This document shows positions 15,859-24,706 of a stretch of 64,000 nt of DNA, piece by piece. This stretch comes from Sphingomonas sp. ATCC 31555. Its GTDB lineage: Bacteria; Pseudomonadota; Alphaproteobacteria; Sphingomonadales; Sphingomonadaceae. Each line of letters begins with the position of its first letter. The first letter of the stretch is position 1. A program made the position numbers and the translations under genes. Location of the stretch: assembly GCF_000282895.1 (NCBI RefSeq), contig NZ_ALBQ01000018.1, positions 62,001 through 126,000 of the forward strand. Direction: 5' to 3'. The notes beneath the pieces were generated by a model. The model worked only from the letters and a program-made list of their open reading frames with translations, was not told the origin of the DNA and searched no databases.

Positions 15859-16632
15859 ATGCACCTCACTGCCGAAATGCTCGCCTTTCTGCTCTTCGTC
15901 GCCTTTCTTGCCGGTTGCATCGACGCGATGGCTGGGGGTGGCGGCTTGCTGACGATACCGGCACTGCTCACCGCGGGAGTGCCGCCGGTGGCAGCGCTCG
16001 CGACCAACAAGCTGCAGAGCATGATCGGCACCGGATCGGCGGTGCTGGCCTTCCTGCGGGCCGGTCGCGTCGATGTTCGCGGCTTCGCCATTCCCGCATT
16101 AGGCGCCTTTATGGGATCCGCGCTGGGGGCGACGATGGTACAGCGGATCGATCCTGGCTTCCTGGCCGGGTTCGTGCCCATCCTTCTTCTCGCCATGGGC
16201 TGCTATTTCCTGCTCGCGCCGAAGATGAGCGAGGCCGATCGCCACGCCCGATTGGACCGCTGGGGCATTGCCGCGGTATGCGCAGCCATCGGCTTCTACG
16301 ACGGGTTTTTCGGGCCCGGTACGGGATCGTTCCTGACGATGGCACTGGTTGCATTGGGCGGCTTAGGCCTAGTGCGCGCCATCGCGAACACCAAGTTTCT
16401 AAACCTCGCCACCAATCTCGCCGGGCTGCTAGCGATGATCGCCGGGGGGAAGGTCTTGTGGCTGCTCGGCTTTGGCATGGCCGCCGCGAATGTGTGCGGC
16501 AATCAGCTCGGCGCCTGGTGCGCGATCCGCTTCGGCGGTAAAGGAGTCCGCCCCTTGCTGGTAGTGATGTCGTTCGCGCTGACGATCAAGCTGCTGGCCG
16601 ATGCGAAGAACCCGCTATGGCAATGGCTCTAG
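15859..16632 (+). CDS. TSUP family membrane transporter (TauE/SafE)
   Basis: A 257-residue protein with about eight transmembrane helices. The signature AGCIDAMAGGGGLLTIPALL near residue 20 and the second-half GFYDGFFGPGTGSFLTMALV are typical of sulfite/organosulfur exporters of the TauE/SafE (DUF81) type. The start at 15859 is chosen because the upstream extension is not membrane-like. The last 18 bases overlap the convergent tlyA coding end. Confidence 0.92.
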   Translation: MHLTAEMLAFLLFVAFLAGCIDAMAGGGGLLTIPALLTAGVPPVAALATNKLQSMIGTGSAVLAFLRAGRVDVRGFAIPALGAFMGSALGATMVQRIDPGFLAGFVPILLLAMGCYFLLAPKMSEADRHARLDRWGIAAVCAAIGFYDGFFGPGTGSFLTMALVALGGLGLVRAIANTKFLNLATNLAGLLAMIAGGKVLWLLGFGMAAANVCGNQLGAWCAIRFGGKGVRPLLVVMSFALTIKLLADAKNPLWQWL

Positions 16633-17361
16633 GCGCACCGCCCCGATCAGGAACTCCACATTGCCCTCCGGCCCGGTGATCGGGCTGCGCGTCACGCCCA
16701 ACACCTGCCAGCCTTTGCCTTCCAGCCACGCCGTCACCTCGGCGCAGACGCGCTCGTGCACAGCGGAGTCGCGGACCACCCCGCCCTTGCCGACTTCCTC
16801 GCGCCCCGCCTCGAACTGCGGCTTGATCAGCGCCGCCAGCCGCGCGCCCGGCCGGGTGAAGCCCAGCGGTACGTCCAGCACCTTGGCGAGGCTGATGAAG
16901 CTCGCGTCGCACACTACTACGTCGATCGGCTCGGGAATGTGAGCAGGCGTCAGGATGCGCGCACTGGTCTGTTCGTGGACTACCACCCGCTCGTCCTGCC
17001 GCAGCTTCCAGGCAAGTTGGTTGGTGCCGCTGTCCACCGCGTAGACACGCGCAGCGCCGCCCGTCAGCAGCACATCGGTGAACCCGCCGGTCGAGGACCC
17101 GACATCGATTGCCACCACGCCGGTCACGTCCCAGCCGAAATGCTCGAACGCATGGGCAAGCTTGATGCCGCCACGCGAGACCCAAGGATGATCGCGCCCG
17201 CGCACCTCCACGCCTGCATCTTCGGCGAGCATCTGGCCCGCCTTCTCGATCTTGCGCTCGCCGGTGAAGGCTAGCCCGGCCATGATGAGCGCCTGCGCCC
17301 GCGTGCGGCTCTCGGCGAGCCCGCGGTCGACGAGCAGTTGATCGGCGCGAAGCTTTGCCAT
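16615..17361 (-). CDS. tlyA: TlyA family rRNA 2'-O-methyltransferase
   Basis: A 248-residue protein. The N-terminal S4 domain (RADQLLVDRGLAESRTRAQALIMAG, residues 4-60) is followed by a FtsJ-like Rossmann methyltransferase with the SAM-binding loop AIDVGSSTGGFTDVLL and the catalytic-type K in LAALIKPQFEAGR. TlyA methylates ribosomal RNA (C1409 of 16S and, in type II enzymes, C1920 of 23S). The start MAKLRADQ at 17361 gives the family length; the open frame runs much further upstream without similarity. Confidence 0.93.
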   Translation of the reverse strand: MAKLRADQLLVDRGLAESRTRAQALIMAGLAFTGERKIEKAGQMLAEDAGVEVRGRDHPWVSRGGIKLAHAFEHFGWDVTGVVAIDVGSSTGGFTDVLLTGGAARVYAVDSGTNQLAWKLRQDERVVVHEQTSARILTPAHIPEPIDVVVCDASFISLAKVLDVPLGFTRPGARLAALIKPQFEAGREEVGKGGVVRDSAVHERVCAEVTAWLEGKGWQVLGVTRSPITGPEGNVEFLIGAVRLEPLP

Positions 17362-17487
17362 GCCATCCTTTAGGCGCGGGTCACGCCCCGGCGCAACTGC
17401 TCCTCCACTGGTCGCACCTGTATTGCCTATCAGAACAGTGGGAATTATGTCGGAGGTCCGGCCAGTCCCTCCCGAGGAGAGGATAAC

Positions 17488-18210
17488 ATGACGATCTTTT
17501 CGCCGCTCGATGATCGCTCGCCGATCATCCTTACCGTACCCGGCCTCGGCGGCTCCGGTCCGTCGCACTGGCAGACGCTGTGGGAGCAATCGCGGCCCGA
17601 CACCCGCCGAGTCGAACTGGGCATGTGGGATACGCCGCATCGCAATGCGTGGGTGACCAAGCTCGACCAGGCAATCCGGGGTGCGCAGGCGCCGGTAGTG
17701 CTCGCCGCGCACAGCCTGGGATGTCTGGCGGTGGCCTGGTGGGCTGCGCTCGCGGGCCAGACCTTCGGCACGCCAGTTGCCGGCGCATTGCTGGTCGCGC
17801 CGGCTGATGTTGATCGCGATGCCGCCCCTGCGGAACTGCACGCTTTCCGCCCGACGCCTACTTCGCCTTTGCCCTTTCCCTCGATCGTCGTGGCCAGTAG
17901 CGACGATCCCTGGATCGCGGCCGATCGCGCGGCCGATCTGGCGCGCCGCTGGGGCAGCCTGTTCATTGATGCCGGGCCGCAGGGGCACCTCAACGCCGCG
18001 AGCGGGATCGGCTGGTGGGAAGACGGCCAGGCGTTGCTCGATCGCGTGCTCGACGTCGCTTCGGAGCGGACCGGCGGCGTCCGAACCGCCGCAGAGGCCC
18101 GCTCTCTGCTGGCGATTCACGCCACTGACGCTGCACAGGCCCATTATCTTGGCCGTCCGCAACGATTGAAAGCCGAAAATCCGACGAAATCATTCGAAGC
18201 CCGCTGGTAA
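17488..18210 (+). CDS. RBBP9/YdeN family alpha/beta hydrolase
   Basis: A 240-residue serine hydrolase: TVPGLGGSGPSHWQTLWEQ at the N-terminus, nucleophile elbow AAHSLGCLAV, the acid region VVASSDDPWIA and the His in GPQGHLNAASGIGWW. These match the RBBP9/YdeN family, whose bacterial substrates are unknown. A strong ribosome binding site (GAGGAGAGGA) precedes the start. The C-terminal 40 residues are variable. Confidence 0.88.
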   Translation: MTIFSPLDDRSPIILTVPGLGGSGPSHWQTLWEQSRPDTRRVELGMWDTPHRNAWVTKLDQAIRGAQAPVVLAAHSLGCLAVAWWAALAGQTFGTPVAGALLVAPADVDRDAAPAELHAFRPTPTSPLPFPSIVVASSDDPWIAADRAADLARRWGSLFIDAGPQGHLNAASGIGWWEDGQALLDRVLDVASERTGGVRTAAEARSLLAIHATDAAQAHYLGRPQRLKAENPTKSFEARW

Positions 18211-18496
18211 CATTCGAGGAGATAATCTATAGTAATGTGCATGGGCATGGCCGGGTGACGTACCCTAGAGCGACACCCGGCCTACCCTTTCGCGCTGCAC
18301 TATACTGCGCCGAAGCGATGTGACGCACCGCGCATCCGTGCTTGCATATTTTGCAACTACCTTCTGTGCCGCAAACCCATCCATTGGCGCACAGCTTTGT
18401 CTGCAAAGACGCTCGCGCTGTGGCGATGAACGCCGGCCGTGCAATCGCAAACAAATTACGCGATGATATGTTGTACCTTCGCCCAGGGGTGTCTAT
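18211..18496. other. Intergenic region between hydrolase and merC-like genes
   Basis: 286 bases with no convincing gene on either strand. It holds a 9 bp-arm hairpin at 18249-18282 and, near 18463-18480, the half-site GATATGTT that may belong to a Zur box. Confidence 0.5.
18249..18282. terminator. Hairpin, possible terminator after the hydrolase gene
   Basis: GGCCGGGTG, 16-base loop, CACCCGGCC, then TACCCTTT. The arms are perfect but the T-run is short, so termination is plausible rather than certain. Confidence 0.4.
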
Positions 18497-18889
18497 ATGC
18501 CGCCCATGTCGCTGACTCCCCCCATCGCTCATCGCGCCGCAATGGACGGGACCCTGGATCGGATTGCGATCGGGATCAGCGGGTTGTGCGTGATCCATTG
18601 TGTCGCGACGACGGTGCTGCTCACGCTGCTTTCCTCGGCCGGCGCGCTCCTCGATCCGCATATCCATGAAGTTGGTCTGGCGCTCGCTATTGCGGTGGGC
18701 GTGTTCGGATTGGGCCGCGGTATCCTCCACCATGGCATGATGGCGCCGGCGGTCATCGGATCCTTTGGCTTGGGCATCATGGCCGGCGCGCTGTCGCTGC
18801 CGCATGGCGGGTTCGAAACCTTCTGGACGCTCGTCGGCGTGTCGTTGGTAGCGCTGGGTCACGAGCTGAATCGCCGTGCGGGCTGCTGA
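18497..18889 (+). CDS. MerC domain membrane protein
   Basis: A 130-residue protein with four transmembrane helices. The MerC signature is the paired-cysteine region GISGLCVIHCVATTVLLTLL in the first helix, with metal-binding histidines in HIHEVG and ILHHGMM. MerC proteins take up Hg(II) in mer operons, but there are no mer genes here. The adjacent Zur-type regulator suggests zinc or another divalent metal. AGGGG precedes the ATG at 18497. Confidence 0.85.
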   Translation: MPPMSLTPPIAHRAAMDGTLDRIAIGISGLCVIHCVATTVLLTLLSSAGALLDPHIHEVGLALAIAVGVFGLGRGILHHGMMAPAVIGSFGLGIMAGALSLPHGGFETFWTLVGVSLVALGHELNRRAGC

Positions 18890-18953
18890 ACCCTCGCTGT
18901 TCGCGCAAACCCCGCCGCTTGCCGGAGATAGGCACAGGCCTTAAATCCAGTTC

Positions 18954-19418
18954 ATGTCCGCGCATCATCATAATCATCACGAGCATCACGGCTCAGCCTT
19001 GACCAAAGCCGCCCAGACTCGTCTGGAACAGGCTGGCGAACAGTGGACGGCGATGCGCGAGCGCGTGTTCGAGGCGCTGGCAGGCTTCGACAAGCCCGCC
19101 TCGGCCTATGACATCGCCGAAGCGGTCTCCAAGGCCGAAGGGCGCCGGGTCGCGGCCAACAGCGTGTATCGCATCCTCGACCTCTTCGTCGGGTCGAACC
19201 TCGCGCGGCGGGTGGAAAGTGCCAATGCCTATGTCGCGAATGCCCATCCGGAATGCCTGCACGATTGTATTTTCCTCGTGTGCGATAGCTGCGGCCAGAC
19301 CACCCATATCGACGATGACAGCATCACCAAGAATGTTCGTTCTGCCGCCGAACATGCCGGATTTTCACCCGTGCGCCCGGTGATCGAGGTGCGCGGCAAG
19401 TGCGGCAAGTGCGACTGA
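18954..19418 (+). CDS. zur: Fur-family regulator, probably Zur
   Basis: A 154-residue Fur-type repressor. The N-terminus is histidine-rich (MSAHHHNHHEHHG), then a winged helix (residues about 20-95: DIAEAVSKAEGRRVAANSVYRILDLF), and the dimer domain with structural zinc cysteines CDSC and CGKC at the very end. The His-rich tail and the MerC-like neighbour point to a zinc-sensing Zur rather than an iron-sensing Fur, but this is inference. Confidence 0.85.
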   Translation: MSAHHHNHHEHHGSALTKAAQTRLEQAGEQWTAMRERVFEALAGFDKPASAYDIAEAVSKAEGRRVAANSVYRILDLFVGSNLARRVESANAYVANAHPECLHDCIFLVCDSCGQTTHIDDDSITKNVRSAAEHAGFSPVRPVIEVRGKCGKCD

Positions 19419-19469
19419 CCTGCCCATTTGACCGTTCGACTTGGGCGTAACACTGCGCTAACAAACACC

Positions 19470-21395
19470 ATGGCTGACCTACCCAAGACGCCGCTGCTCG
19501 ACACGATCGACACGCCGCAGGACCTCCGGAAGCTCGCGCCTGCCCAGCTTCGCCAGCTGGCAGATGAACTTCGAACCGAAACCATCAGCGCTGTGGGTAC
19601 CACAGGGGGCCATCTCGGCTCCGGCCTCGGCGTGGTCGAGCTGACCGTGGCGATCCACTATGTGTTCGACACGCCCGACGATCGCCTGATCTGGGATGTC
19701 GGCCACCAATGCTATCCGCACAAGATACTCACCGGACGACGCGATCGGATCCGCACAATCCGCCAGGGCGGCGGCCTCTCGGGCTTCACCAAGCGCAGCG
19801 AGAGCGAATATGATCCGTTCGGCGCCGCGCACTCGTCGACCTCGATCTCTGCCGCACTCGGCTTCGCTATCGCCAACAAGCTGAACGAGGCGCCCGGCAA
19901 GGCGATCGCGGTGATCGGCGACGGCGCGATGAGCGCCGGCATGGCCTATGAGGCGATGAACAACGCCGAGGCCGCCGGCAATCGTCTGGTCGTGATCCTC
20001 AATGACAACGACATGTCGATCGCGCCGCCGGTGGGCGGGCTTTCGGCTTATCTTGCGCGCCTCATTTCCTCTTCCGAATATATGGGCCTGCGCAGCCTGG
20101 CCCGCCGGGTGACGCAGAAAGTGTCGCGCCGCCTCACCGCCGCCGCCGGCAAGGCGGAGGAATTCGCCCGCGGCATGGCGACGGGTGGCACGTTGTTCGA
20201 GGAACTTGGCTTTTATTATGTCGGCCCGATCGACGGCCATAACCTCGAACATCTGATCCCGGTGCTCGAAAATGTTCGCGATGCCGAGCACGGCCCGATC
20301 CTCGTCCATGTCGTCACCAAGAAGGGCAAGGGCTATGCCCCGGCCGAGAAGGCGGCGGACAAGTATCACGGCGTCCAGAAGTTCGACGTGATCACCGGCG
20401 CCCAGGCCAAGGCTCCGCCAGGACCGCCCGCCTATACCAAGGTCTTCGCCGACGCACTGATCGCCGAGGGCGAACGCGATCCCGCCGTGTGTGCGATCAC
20501 CGCGGCAATGCCTTCGGGCACCGGCCTCGACAAGTTCCAGGCGATGTTCCCTACACGCACCTTCGACGTGGGCATCGCTGAGCAGCACGCCGTCACTTTC
20601 GCGGCGGGGCTTGCGGCACAAGGGATGCGGCCGTTCTGTGCGATCTATTCCACCTTCCTGCAGCGCGCCTATGATCAGGTTGTGCACGATGTGGCGATCC
20701 AGAACCTGCCGGTCCGCTTTGCGATCGATCGGGCCGGGCTGGTAGGGGCCGACGGCGCGACACATGCGGGCAGCTTCGACGTGACCTATCTCGCCAGCCT
20801 GCCCAATTTCGTGGTGATGGCGGCGGCGGACGAAGTCGAACTCGTCCACATGACCCACACCGCCGCAATGCACGATAGTGGCCCGATCGCGCTGCGCTAC
20901 CCGCGCGGCAACGGCGTCGGCCTGGAGCTGCCCAAGGTTCCCGAACGGCTGGCGATCGGCAAGGGCCGCGTGGTGCGAGAGGGCAAGAAGGTGGCTATCC
21001 TGTCGCTCGGCACCCGCCTTGCGGAAGCACTCAAGGCCGCCGACACGCTCGATGCGAAGGGTCTGTCCACAACCGTGGCCGATCTGCGCTTTGCCAAGCC
21101 GCTTGACGAAGAACTGATCCGCCGCCTGCTCACCACCCACGAAGTGGCGGTGACGATTGAGGAAGGCGCCATCGGCGGCCTCGGCGCGCATGTGCTGACG
21201 CTCGCCAGCGACACTGGCCTGATCGACGCGGGCCTCAAGCTGCGCACCATGCGCCTGCCGGACGTGTTCCAGGACCAGGACAAGCCCGAGAAGCAGTATG
21301 ACGAGGCGGGGCTGAACGCCGCGCATATCGTCGACACGGTGCTCAAGGCGCTCCGCTACAACGAGGCCGAACTGGCCGACGGCGTGCGGGCGTAA
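19470..21395 (+). CDS. dxs: 1-deoxy-D-xylulose-5-phosphate synthase
   Basis: A 641-residue thiamine-diphosphate enzyme that joins pyruvate and glyceraldehyde 3-phosphate as the first step of the MEP isoprenoid pathway. Visible signatures: [22 protein letters not shown], the ThDP-binding [17 protein letters not shown]...NDNDMSI, and the second-domain [16 protein letters not shown], then [14 protein letters not shown] and [18 protein letters not shown]. The ATG at 19470 gives the usual N-terminus. A perfect hairpin follows its stop. Confidence 0.97.
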   Translation: MADLPKTPLLDTIDTPQDLRKLAPAQLRQLADELRTETISAVGTTGGHLGSGLGVVELTVAIHYVFDTPDDRLIWDVGHQCYPHKILTGRRDRIRTIRQGGGLSGFTKRSESEYDPFGAAHSSTSISAALGFAIANKLNEAPGKAIAVIGDGAMSAGMAYEAMNNAEAAGNRLVVILNDNDMSIAPPVGGLSAYLARLISSSEYMGLRSLARRVTQKVSRRLTAAAGKAEEFARGMATGGTLFEELGFYYVGPIDGHNLEHLIPVLENVRDAEHGPILVHVVTKKGKGYAPAEKAADKYHGVQKFDVITGAQAKAPPGPPAYTKVFADALIAEGERDPAVCAITAAMPSGTGLDKFQAMFPTRTFDVGIAEQHAVTFAAGLAAQGMRPFCAIYSTFLQRAYDQVVHDVAIQNLPVRFAIDRAGLVGADGATHAGSFDVTYLASLPNFVVMAAADEVELVHMTHTAAMHDSGPIALRYPRGNGVGLELPKVPERLAIGKGRVVREGKKVAILSLGTRLAEALKAADTLDAKGLSTTVADLRFAKPLDEELIRRLLTTHEVAVTIEEGAIGGLGAHVLTLASDTGLIDAGLKLRTMRLPDVFQDQDKPEKQYDEAGLNAAHIVDTVLKALRYNEAELADGVRA

Positions 21396-21401
21396 GGAAT
21401 T

Positions 21402-21434
21402 CCAAGATCCTCCCCGACACGGGGAGGATCTTGG
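21402..21434. terminator. Strong hairpin after dxs
   Basis: A perfect 14 bp stem (CCAAGATCCTCCCC / GGGGAGGATCTTGG) with loop GACAC, six bases after the dxs stop. There is no T-run, so it may stop RNA decay or terminate with Rho. Similar GGGGAGGATC hairpins are frequent between sphingomonad genes. Confidence 0.6.
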
Positions 21435-21457
21435 GTTGATCCCACCTTGCACCTTCA

Positions 21458-21485
21458 ACATGCACATGCCATGTACATGCACATG
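21458..21485. promoter_or_regulatory. Direct repeat at the start of the ribbon-helix-helix gene (candidate operator)
   Basis: ACATGCACATG occurs at 21458-21468 and again at 21475-21485, separated by CCATGT. The repeats overlap the possible start codons (ATG at 21471, 21477 and 21483). Ribbon-helix-helix proteins often bind such tandem short repeats in their own promoter. Confidence 0.45.
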
Positions 21486-21854
21486 GCCACGCAGCTTCCA
21501 GAGACTCGCTCCAGCCGTGTCGTCGTGCTGGTATCGCCCGAGGAAAAGCGGCGCATTTCCGCCAATGCGGAAGCGGCGGACATGACGGTCAGCGACTTCA
21601 TGCGCACCGCTGCCGAACGCTATACCGAACCCACCGACGCCGAGATGGCGCTGATGCGCGACCTGCTTGCCCAGCTCGAACAGGCCAATGCCCGCACGGA
21701 CGCGGCCTTCGCCCAACTTGAAGCCGCGCGCACTGCCGCCGCGCAGTTCGACGAGGACGCCTATCGCGCCGAAGTTCGCGAGCAGCTGCTGGCCGACTCA
21801 TCGATCAATTGGGACGCACTCTCCGCCGCACTGTCGGGCTGGGCGCGCCAGTGA
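21483..21854 (+). CDS. Small ribbon-helix-helix-like protein
   Basis: About 123 residues from the chosen start MATQLPETRSS; in-frame starts exist at 21471, 21477 and as TTG at 21447. The segment RVVVLVSPEEKRRISANAEA followed by ADMTVSDFMRTAAERY looks like a CopG/MobC-type ribbon-helix-helix. The rest is a charged helix with EQANARTDAAFAQLEAARTAAAQ. The stop codon overlaps the GTG start of the next gene. It could be an antitoxin-like or autoregulatory DNA-binding protein. Confidence 0.68.
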   Translation: MATQLPETRSSRVVVLVSPEEKRRISANAEAADMTVSDFMRTAAERYTEPTDAEMALMRDLLAQLEQANARTDAAFAQLEAARTAAAQFDEDAYRAEVREQLLADSSINWDALSAALSGWARQ

Positions 21855-22075
21855 GCTTCTGGACCGACGCGTTACGCGCCCTGCAGCAGGTTGCGCTCCT
21901 CCAGCACAAGGTCGAGCAGGCCTTGGCCACCGCCGACGAAGCCCGCCGCCACTCGATTGAGACGCGCGAGCGAGTGATCCGCCTGGAGACGCTGATCGAC
22001 ATCGCGATGAAGCGTCAGCCCGCGGCACCGCCGGCGCTCCCGGCCCTTCCCGAAAGTCCACAAGCCGGCAGCTAG
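21851..22075 (+). CDS. Small coiled-coil protein coupled to the ribbon-helix-helix gene
   Basis: A 74-residue protein starting at GTG 21851 within the GTGA overlap with the previous stop, so translation is probably coupled. Sequence MSFWTDALRALQQVALLQHK, then a coiled coil (VEQALATADEARRHSIETRERVIRLETLIDIAM) and a Pro/Ala tail. Not recognised. The pair resembles a two-gene regulatory unit, but no toxin motif is visible. Confidence 0.6.
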   Translation: MSFWTDALRALQQVALLQHKVEQALATADEARRHSIETRERVIRLETLIDIAMKRQPAAPPALPALPESPQAGS

Positions 22076-22117
22076 CGCCCGCTTCCCCGAGCGCGTACAT
22101 CGCGGTACGTGCTGAAA

Positions 22118-23146
22118 ATGAACCTGCGCCCTCTCACCGCCCGCCCCCGTGCTCTCGCGCACTGGCTGTTCGTCGTCGCCGCGATGATCGTCGCAATGGT
22201 CGTGGTCGGGGGCATCACCCGCCTGACCGAATCCGGCCTGTCGATCACCGAATGGAAGCCGATCTCAGGCATCGTGCCCCCGCTGAACGACGCGCAGTGG
22301 CAGGCCGAGTTCGAGCATTACAAACAGATCGGCCAGTATCAGCAGCTCAATCAGGGCATGACGCTCGCCGGCTTCAAGGCAATTTTCTTCTGGGAGTATG
22401 TCCACCGCCTGCTGGGCCGGCTGATCGGCATGGCGTTCGCGCTGCCGCTGCTGTGGTTCTGGGTCCGTAAGCAGATCCCGCAGGGCTATGGCTGGCGCTT
22501 GGTCGCGCTGCTGGCGCTGGGCGGGCTGCAGGGCGCGTTCGGCTGGTGGATGGTCAAGTCCGGGCTCAACCACACCCGCACCTCGGTCAGCCATTTCTGG
22601 CTGGCGACCCATTTGATGACCGCGCTGTTTACGCTCGGCGGCATCGTCTGGACGATGCTCGATCTGCGCGCGCTCGCCGCCAACCATGCCGCGCGCCCGG
22701 CACGGCTGACCGGGCTCGGCGCGAGCGTGCTGGTGCTGCTCGCGATCCAGCTCTTCTACGGCGCACTGGTCGCCGGACTCGATGCCGGGCTGGTCACCAA
22801 TCAGTGGCCGCTGATGAACGACCGCTTCTTTCCCGGAGTTAGCCAGCTGGGTGAGAGTCCGCTCCATGCGGCGCTCTACGACCCCGCCATTGTCCACTTC
22901 ATCCATCGCTGGTGGGCCTGGGTTGCCGTCGTGGGGCTGATCGTCCTCGCCCGCAAGGCACGCGCCGCCGGAGATCGCCGCGCTTCGATCGCGATCCATT
23001 CGGCATTCGGCATCCAGATCCTGCTCGGGATTGCCACGGTGATGACCGGCGTGAACCTCCACCTCGCCGCCACCCACCAGCTGGTCGGTGCGCTGCTGGT
23101 CTGCGCCACCGTATGGGGCGTCCACGCCATCGGCCGCGCCCGGTGA
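22118..23146 (+). CDS. ctaA: Heme A synthase (COX15/CtaA family)
   Basis: About 342 residues with eight transmembrane helices. The enzyme oxidises heme O to heme A for cytochrome oxidase. Signatures: GGITRLTESGLSITEWKPISG, conserved heme ligand histidines in FWEYVHRLLGR, LNHTRTSVSHFWLATHL, VHFIHRWWAW and LHLAATHQLVGA. This is the type without the N-terminal Cys pair of CtaA from Gram-positives. ATG 22118 is chosen; a GTG at 22109 is possible. The stop overlaps cutA by four bases. Confidence 0.95.
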   Translation: MNLRPLTARPRALAHWLFVVAAMIVAMVVVGGITRLTESGLSITEWKPISGIVPPLNDAQWQAEFEHYKQIGQYQQLNQGMTLAGFKAIFFWEYVHRLLGRLIGMAFALPLLWFWVRKQIPQGYGWRLVALLALGGLQGAFGWWMVKSGLNHTRTSVSHFWLATHLMTALFTLGGIVWTMLDLRALAANHAARPARLTGLGASVLVLLAIQLFYGALVAGLDAGLVTNQWPLMNDRFFPGVSQLGESPLHAALYDPAIVHFIHRWWAWVAVVGLIVLARKARAAGDRRASIAIHSAFGIQILLGIATVMTGVNLHLAATHQLVGALLVCATVWGVHAIGRAR

Positions 23147-23457
23147 GCGACACCGCCCTGCTCTACGTCACCTTCGCCAGCCGCGCCGATGCAGAGCGGG
23201 TGGCGGAGACGATGCTGGCGGAGCGGCTCGCCGCCTGCGTCAACATCCTCGCGCCGTGCACCTCGATCTATCGGTGGCAGGGCGGCATCGAGCGCGGCGA
23301 GGAAGTGCCCGCGCTGTTCAAGACCCGCCCCGCCCTAGCACTGCGCCTGCGCGAGCGGATCGCGGCACTCCACGACTATGACCTGCCGGTCATCGAACAG
23401 TGGCCGGTGGAAGCGGGCAATGTCGTCGCCCGCTGGATCGCCGACGAGACGCGCTGA
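23143..23457 (+). CDS. cutA: Divalent cation tolerance protein CutA
   Basis: A 104-residue trimeric PII-like protein linked to copper tolerance. Signatures: [49 protein letters not shown] and [14 protein letters not shown]. It starts at GTG 23143 inside the GTGA overlap with ctaA, so the two are translated together. The coupling to a heme/copper oxidase assembly gene fits a metal-handling role. Confidence 0.92.
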   Translation: MSDTALLYVTFASRADAERVAETMLAERLAACVNILAPCTSIYRWQGGIERGEEVPALFKTRPALALRLRERIAALHDYDLPVIEQWPVEAGNVVARWIADETR

Positions 23458-23593
23458 ACCTACAGGTATCATTTTACCCGTCAGCAAACCCACGCATTTC
23501 TTGACTTTCACGCCCCTTATCGTCATTGGGGCATCGAACGCGCTGCCGGGGACGGTGGCGCGTCTGCATTTCCTACGTGAAAGGTCACAGGCC

Positions 23594-24073
23594 ATGAAGG
23601 CGCTGATGAAGACCACCAAGTCGGCCAAGCCGGCCGAGGTGGAGAAGAAGTGGCACATCGTCGACGCCGAAGGGCTCGTCGTCGGTCGTGCAGCGGTGGT
23701 GATCGCGAACGTCCTGCGCGGCAAGCACAAGACCAGCTTCACCCCGCACGTCGACTGCGGTGACAATGTCATCGTGATCAACGCGGACAAGATCCGTTTC
23801 ACCGGCAAGAAGCTCGGCCAGAAGGTGTACTACAAGCACACCGGCTATGCGGGCGGCATCAAGGGCATCACCGCCGCCAAGGTTCTCGAGGGCCGCTTCC
23901 CGGAGCGCGTTCTGGAGAAGGCCGTAGAGCGCATGATCCCGCGCGGCCCGCTCGGCCGCCAGCAGATGCGCAACCTGCGCATCTTCGCCGGTTCGGAGCA
24001 TCCGCATGAAGCTCAGAACCCCGAGGTTCTCGACATCGCCGGCATGAGCCGCAAGAACAAGGTGGGTGCATAA
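23594..24073 (+). CDS. rplM: 50S ribosomal protein L13
   Basis: A 159-residue L13. Signatures: [49 protein letters not shown] and [34 protein letters not shown] 23594 is used; the frame is open further upstream without similarity. TTGACT at 23501-23506 may be the -35 box of the rplM-rpsI promoter, and the leader contains a short GCCCC/GGGGC hairpin. The stop overlaps rpsI by one base (TAATG). Confidence 0.97.
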   Translation: MKALMKTTKSAKPAEVEKKWHIVDAEGLVVGRAAVVIANVLRGKHKTSFTPHVDCGDNVIVINADKIRFTGKKLGQKVYYKHTGYAGGIKGITAAKVLEGRFPERVLEKAVERMIPRGPLGRQQMRNLRIFAGSEHPHEAQNPEVLDIAGMSRKNKVGA

Positions 24074-24642
24074 TGTCTGACAACCGCCAGTCGCTTTCCG
24101 ACCTGGGCGCAGCGCTGGGCCAGCAGCCCGCCGCGCCGACCGAAGGCCAGACCGCAGCTCCGGCTGCTGCCGCCGCTGCCGACGCCTATCTCGCCGGCCA
24201 GATCGACGAGCCGGCCGCCCCGACCACGCCGCTGCGCGCGCAGGAGCTGGACCAGTATGGCCGCGCCTATGCCACCGGCCGTCGTAAGGACGCCGTGGCC
24301 CGCGTGTGGCTGAAGCCGGGCACCGGCAAGATCACGATCAACGGTCGTGACCAGGAAATTTATTTCGCGCGTCCCACGCTGCGTCTCGTCATCAACCAGC
24401 CGTTCGGTGTCGCCGAGCGTGAGGGCCAGTATGACGTGATCTGCACCGTCAAGGGCGGTGGTCTGTCGGGCCAGGCCGGTGCCGTGAAGCACGGCATCTC
24501 GCAGGCGCTGACCAAGTATGAGCCGGTGCTGCGCGCGCCGGTGAAGAAGGCCGGCTTCCTCACCCGCGACAGCCGTGCCGTCGAGCGTAAGAAGTACGGC
24601 AAGGCGAAGGCCCGCCGCAGCTTCCAGTTCTCGAAGCGCTAA
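24073..24642 (+). CDS. rpsI: 30S ribosomal protein S9, N-terminally extended
   Basis: A 189-residue S9. The conserved core starts near residue 63 ([26 protein letters not shown]) and ends with the S9 tail [11 protein letters not shown] that reaches the ribosomal P site. The first 60 residues are an Ala/Pro/Gln-rich extension absent from E. coli S9 (130 residues). Extensions of this kind are seen in alphaproteobacteria. Co-transcribed with rplM and followed by a terminator. Confidence 0.97.
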   Translation: MSDNRQSLSDLGAALGQQPAAPTEGQTAAPAAAAAADAYLAGQIDEPAAPTTPLRAQELDQYGRAYATGRRKDAVARVWLKPGTGKITINGRDQEIYFARPTLRLVINQPFGVAEREGQYDVICTVKGGGLSGQAGAVKHGISQALTKYEPVLRAPVKKAGFLTRDSRAVERKKYGKAKARRSFQFSKR

Positions 24643-24669
24643 GCGTCTCGGCTTCGGCCAGGGAACTAG

Positions 24670-24698
24670 GGGCGGTCCGGCAACGGGCCGCCCTTTTT
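24670..24698 (+). terminator. Rho-independent terminator of rplM-rpsI
   Basis: GGGCGGTCC, loop GGCAAC, GGGCCGCCC with one G-U pair, followed by five Ts. It lies 28 bases after the rpsI stop. Confidence 0.88.
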
Positions 24699-24706
24699 CG
24701 TTCACT

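Noticed and set aside
19479-21716. 745-codon minus-strand frame opposite dxs
   Set aside because: Very long, but entirely antisense to an unmistakable dxs; the composition (His/Arg/Gly-rich) is that of a shadow frame.
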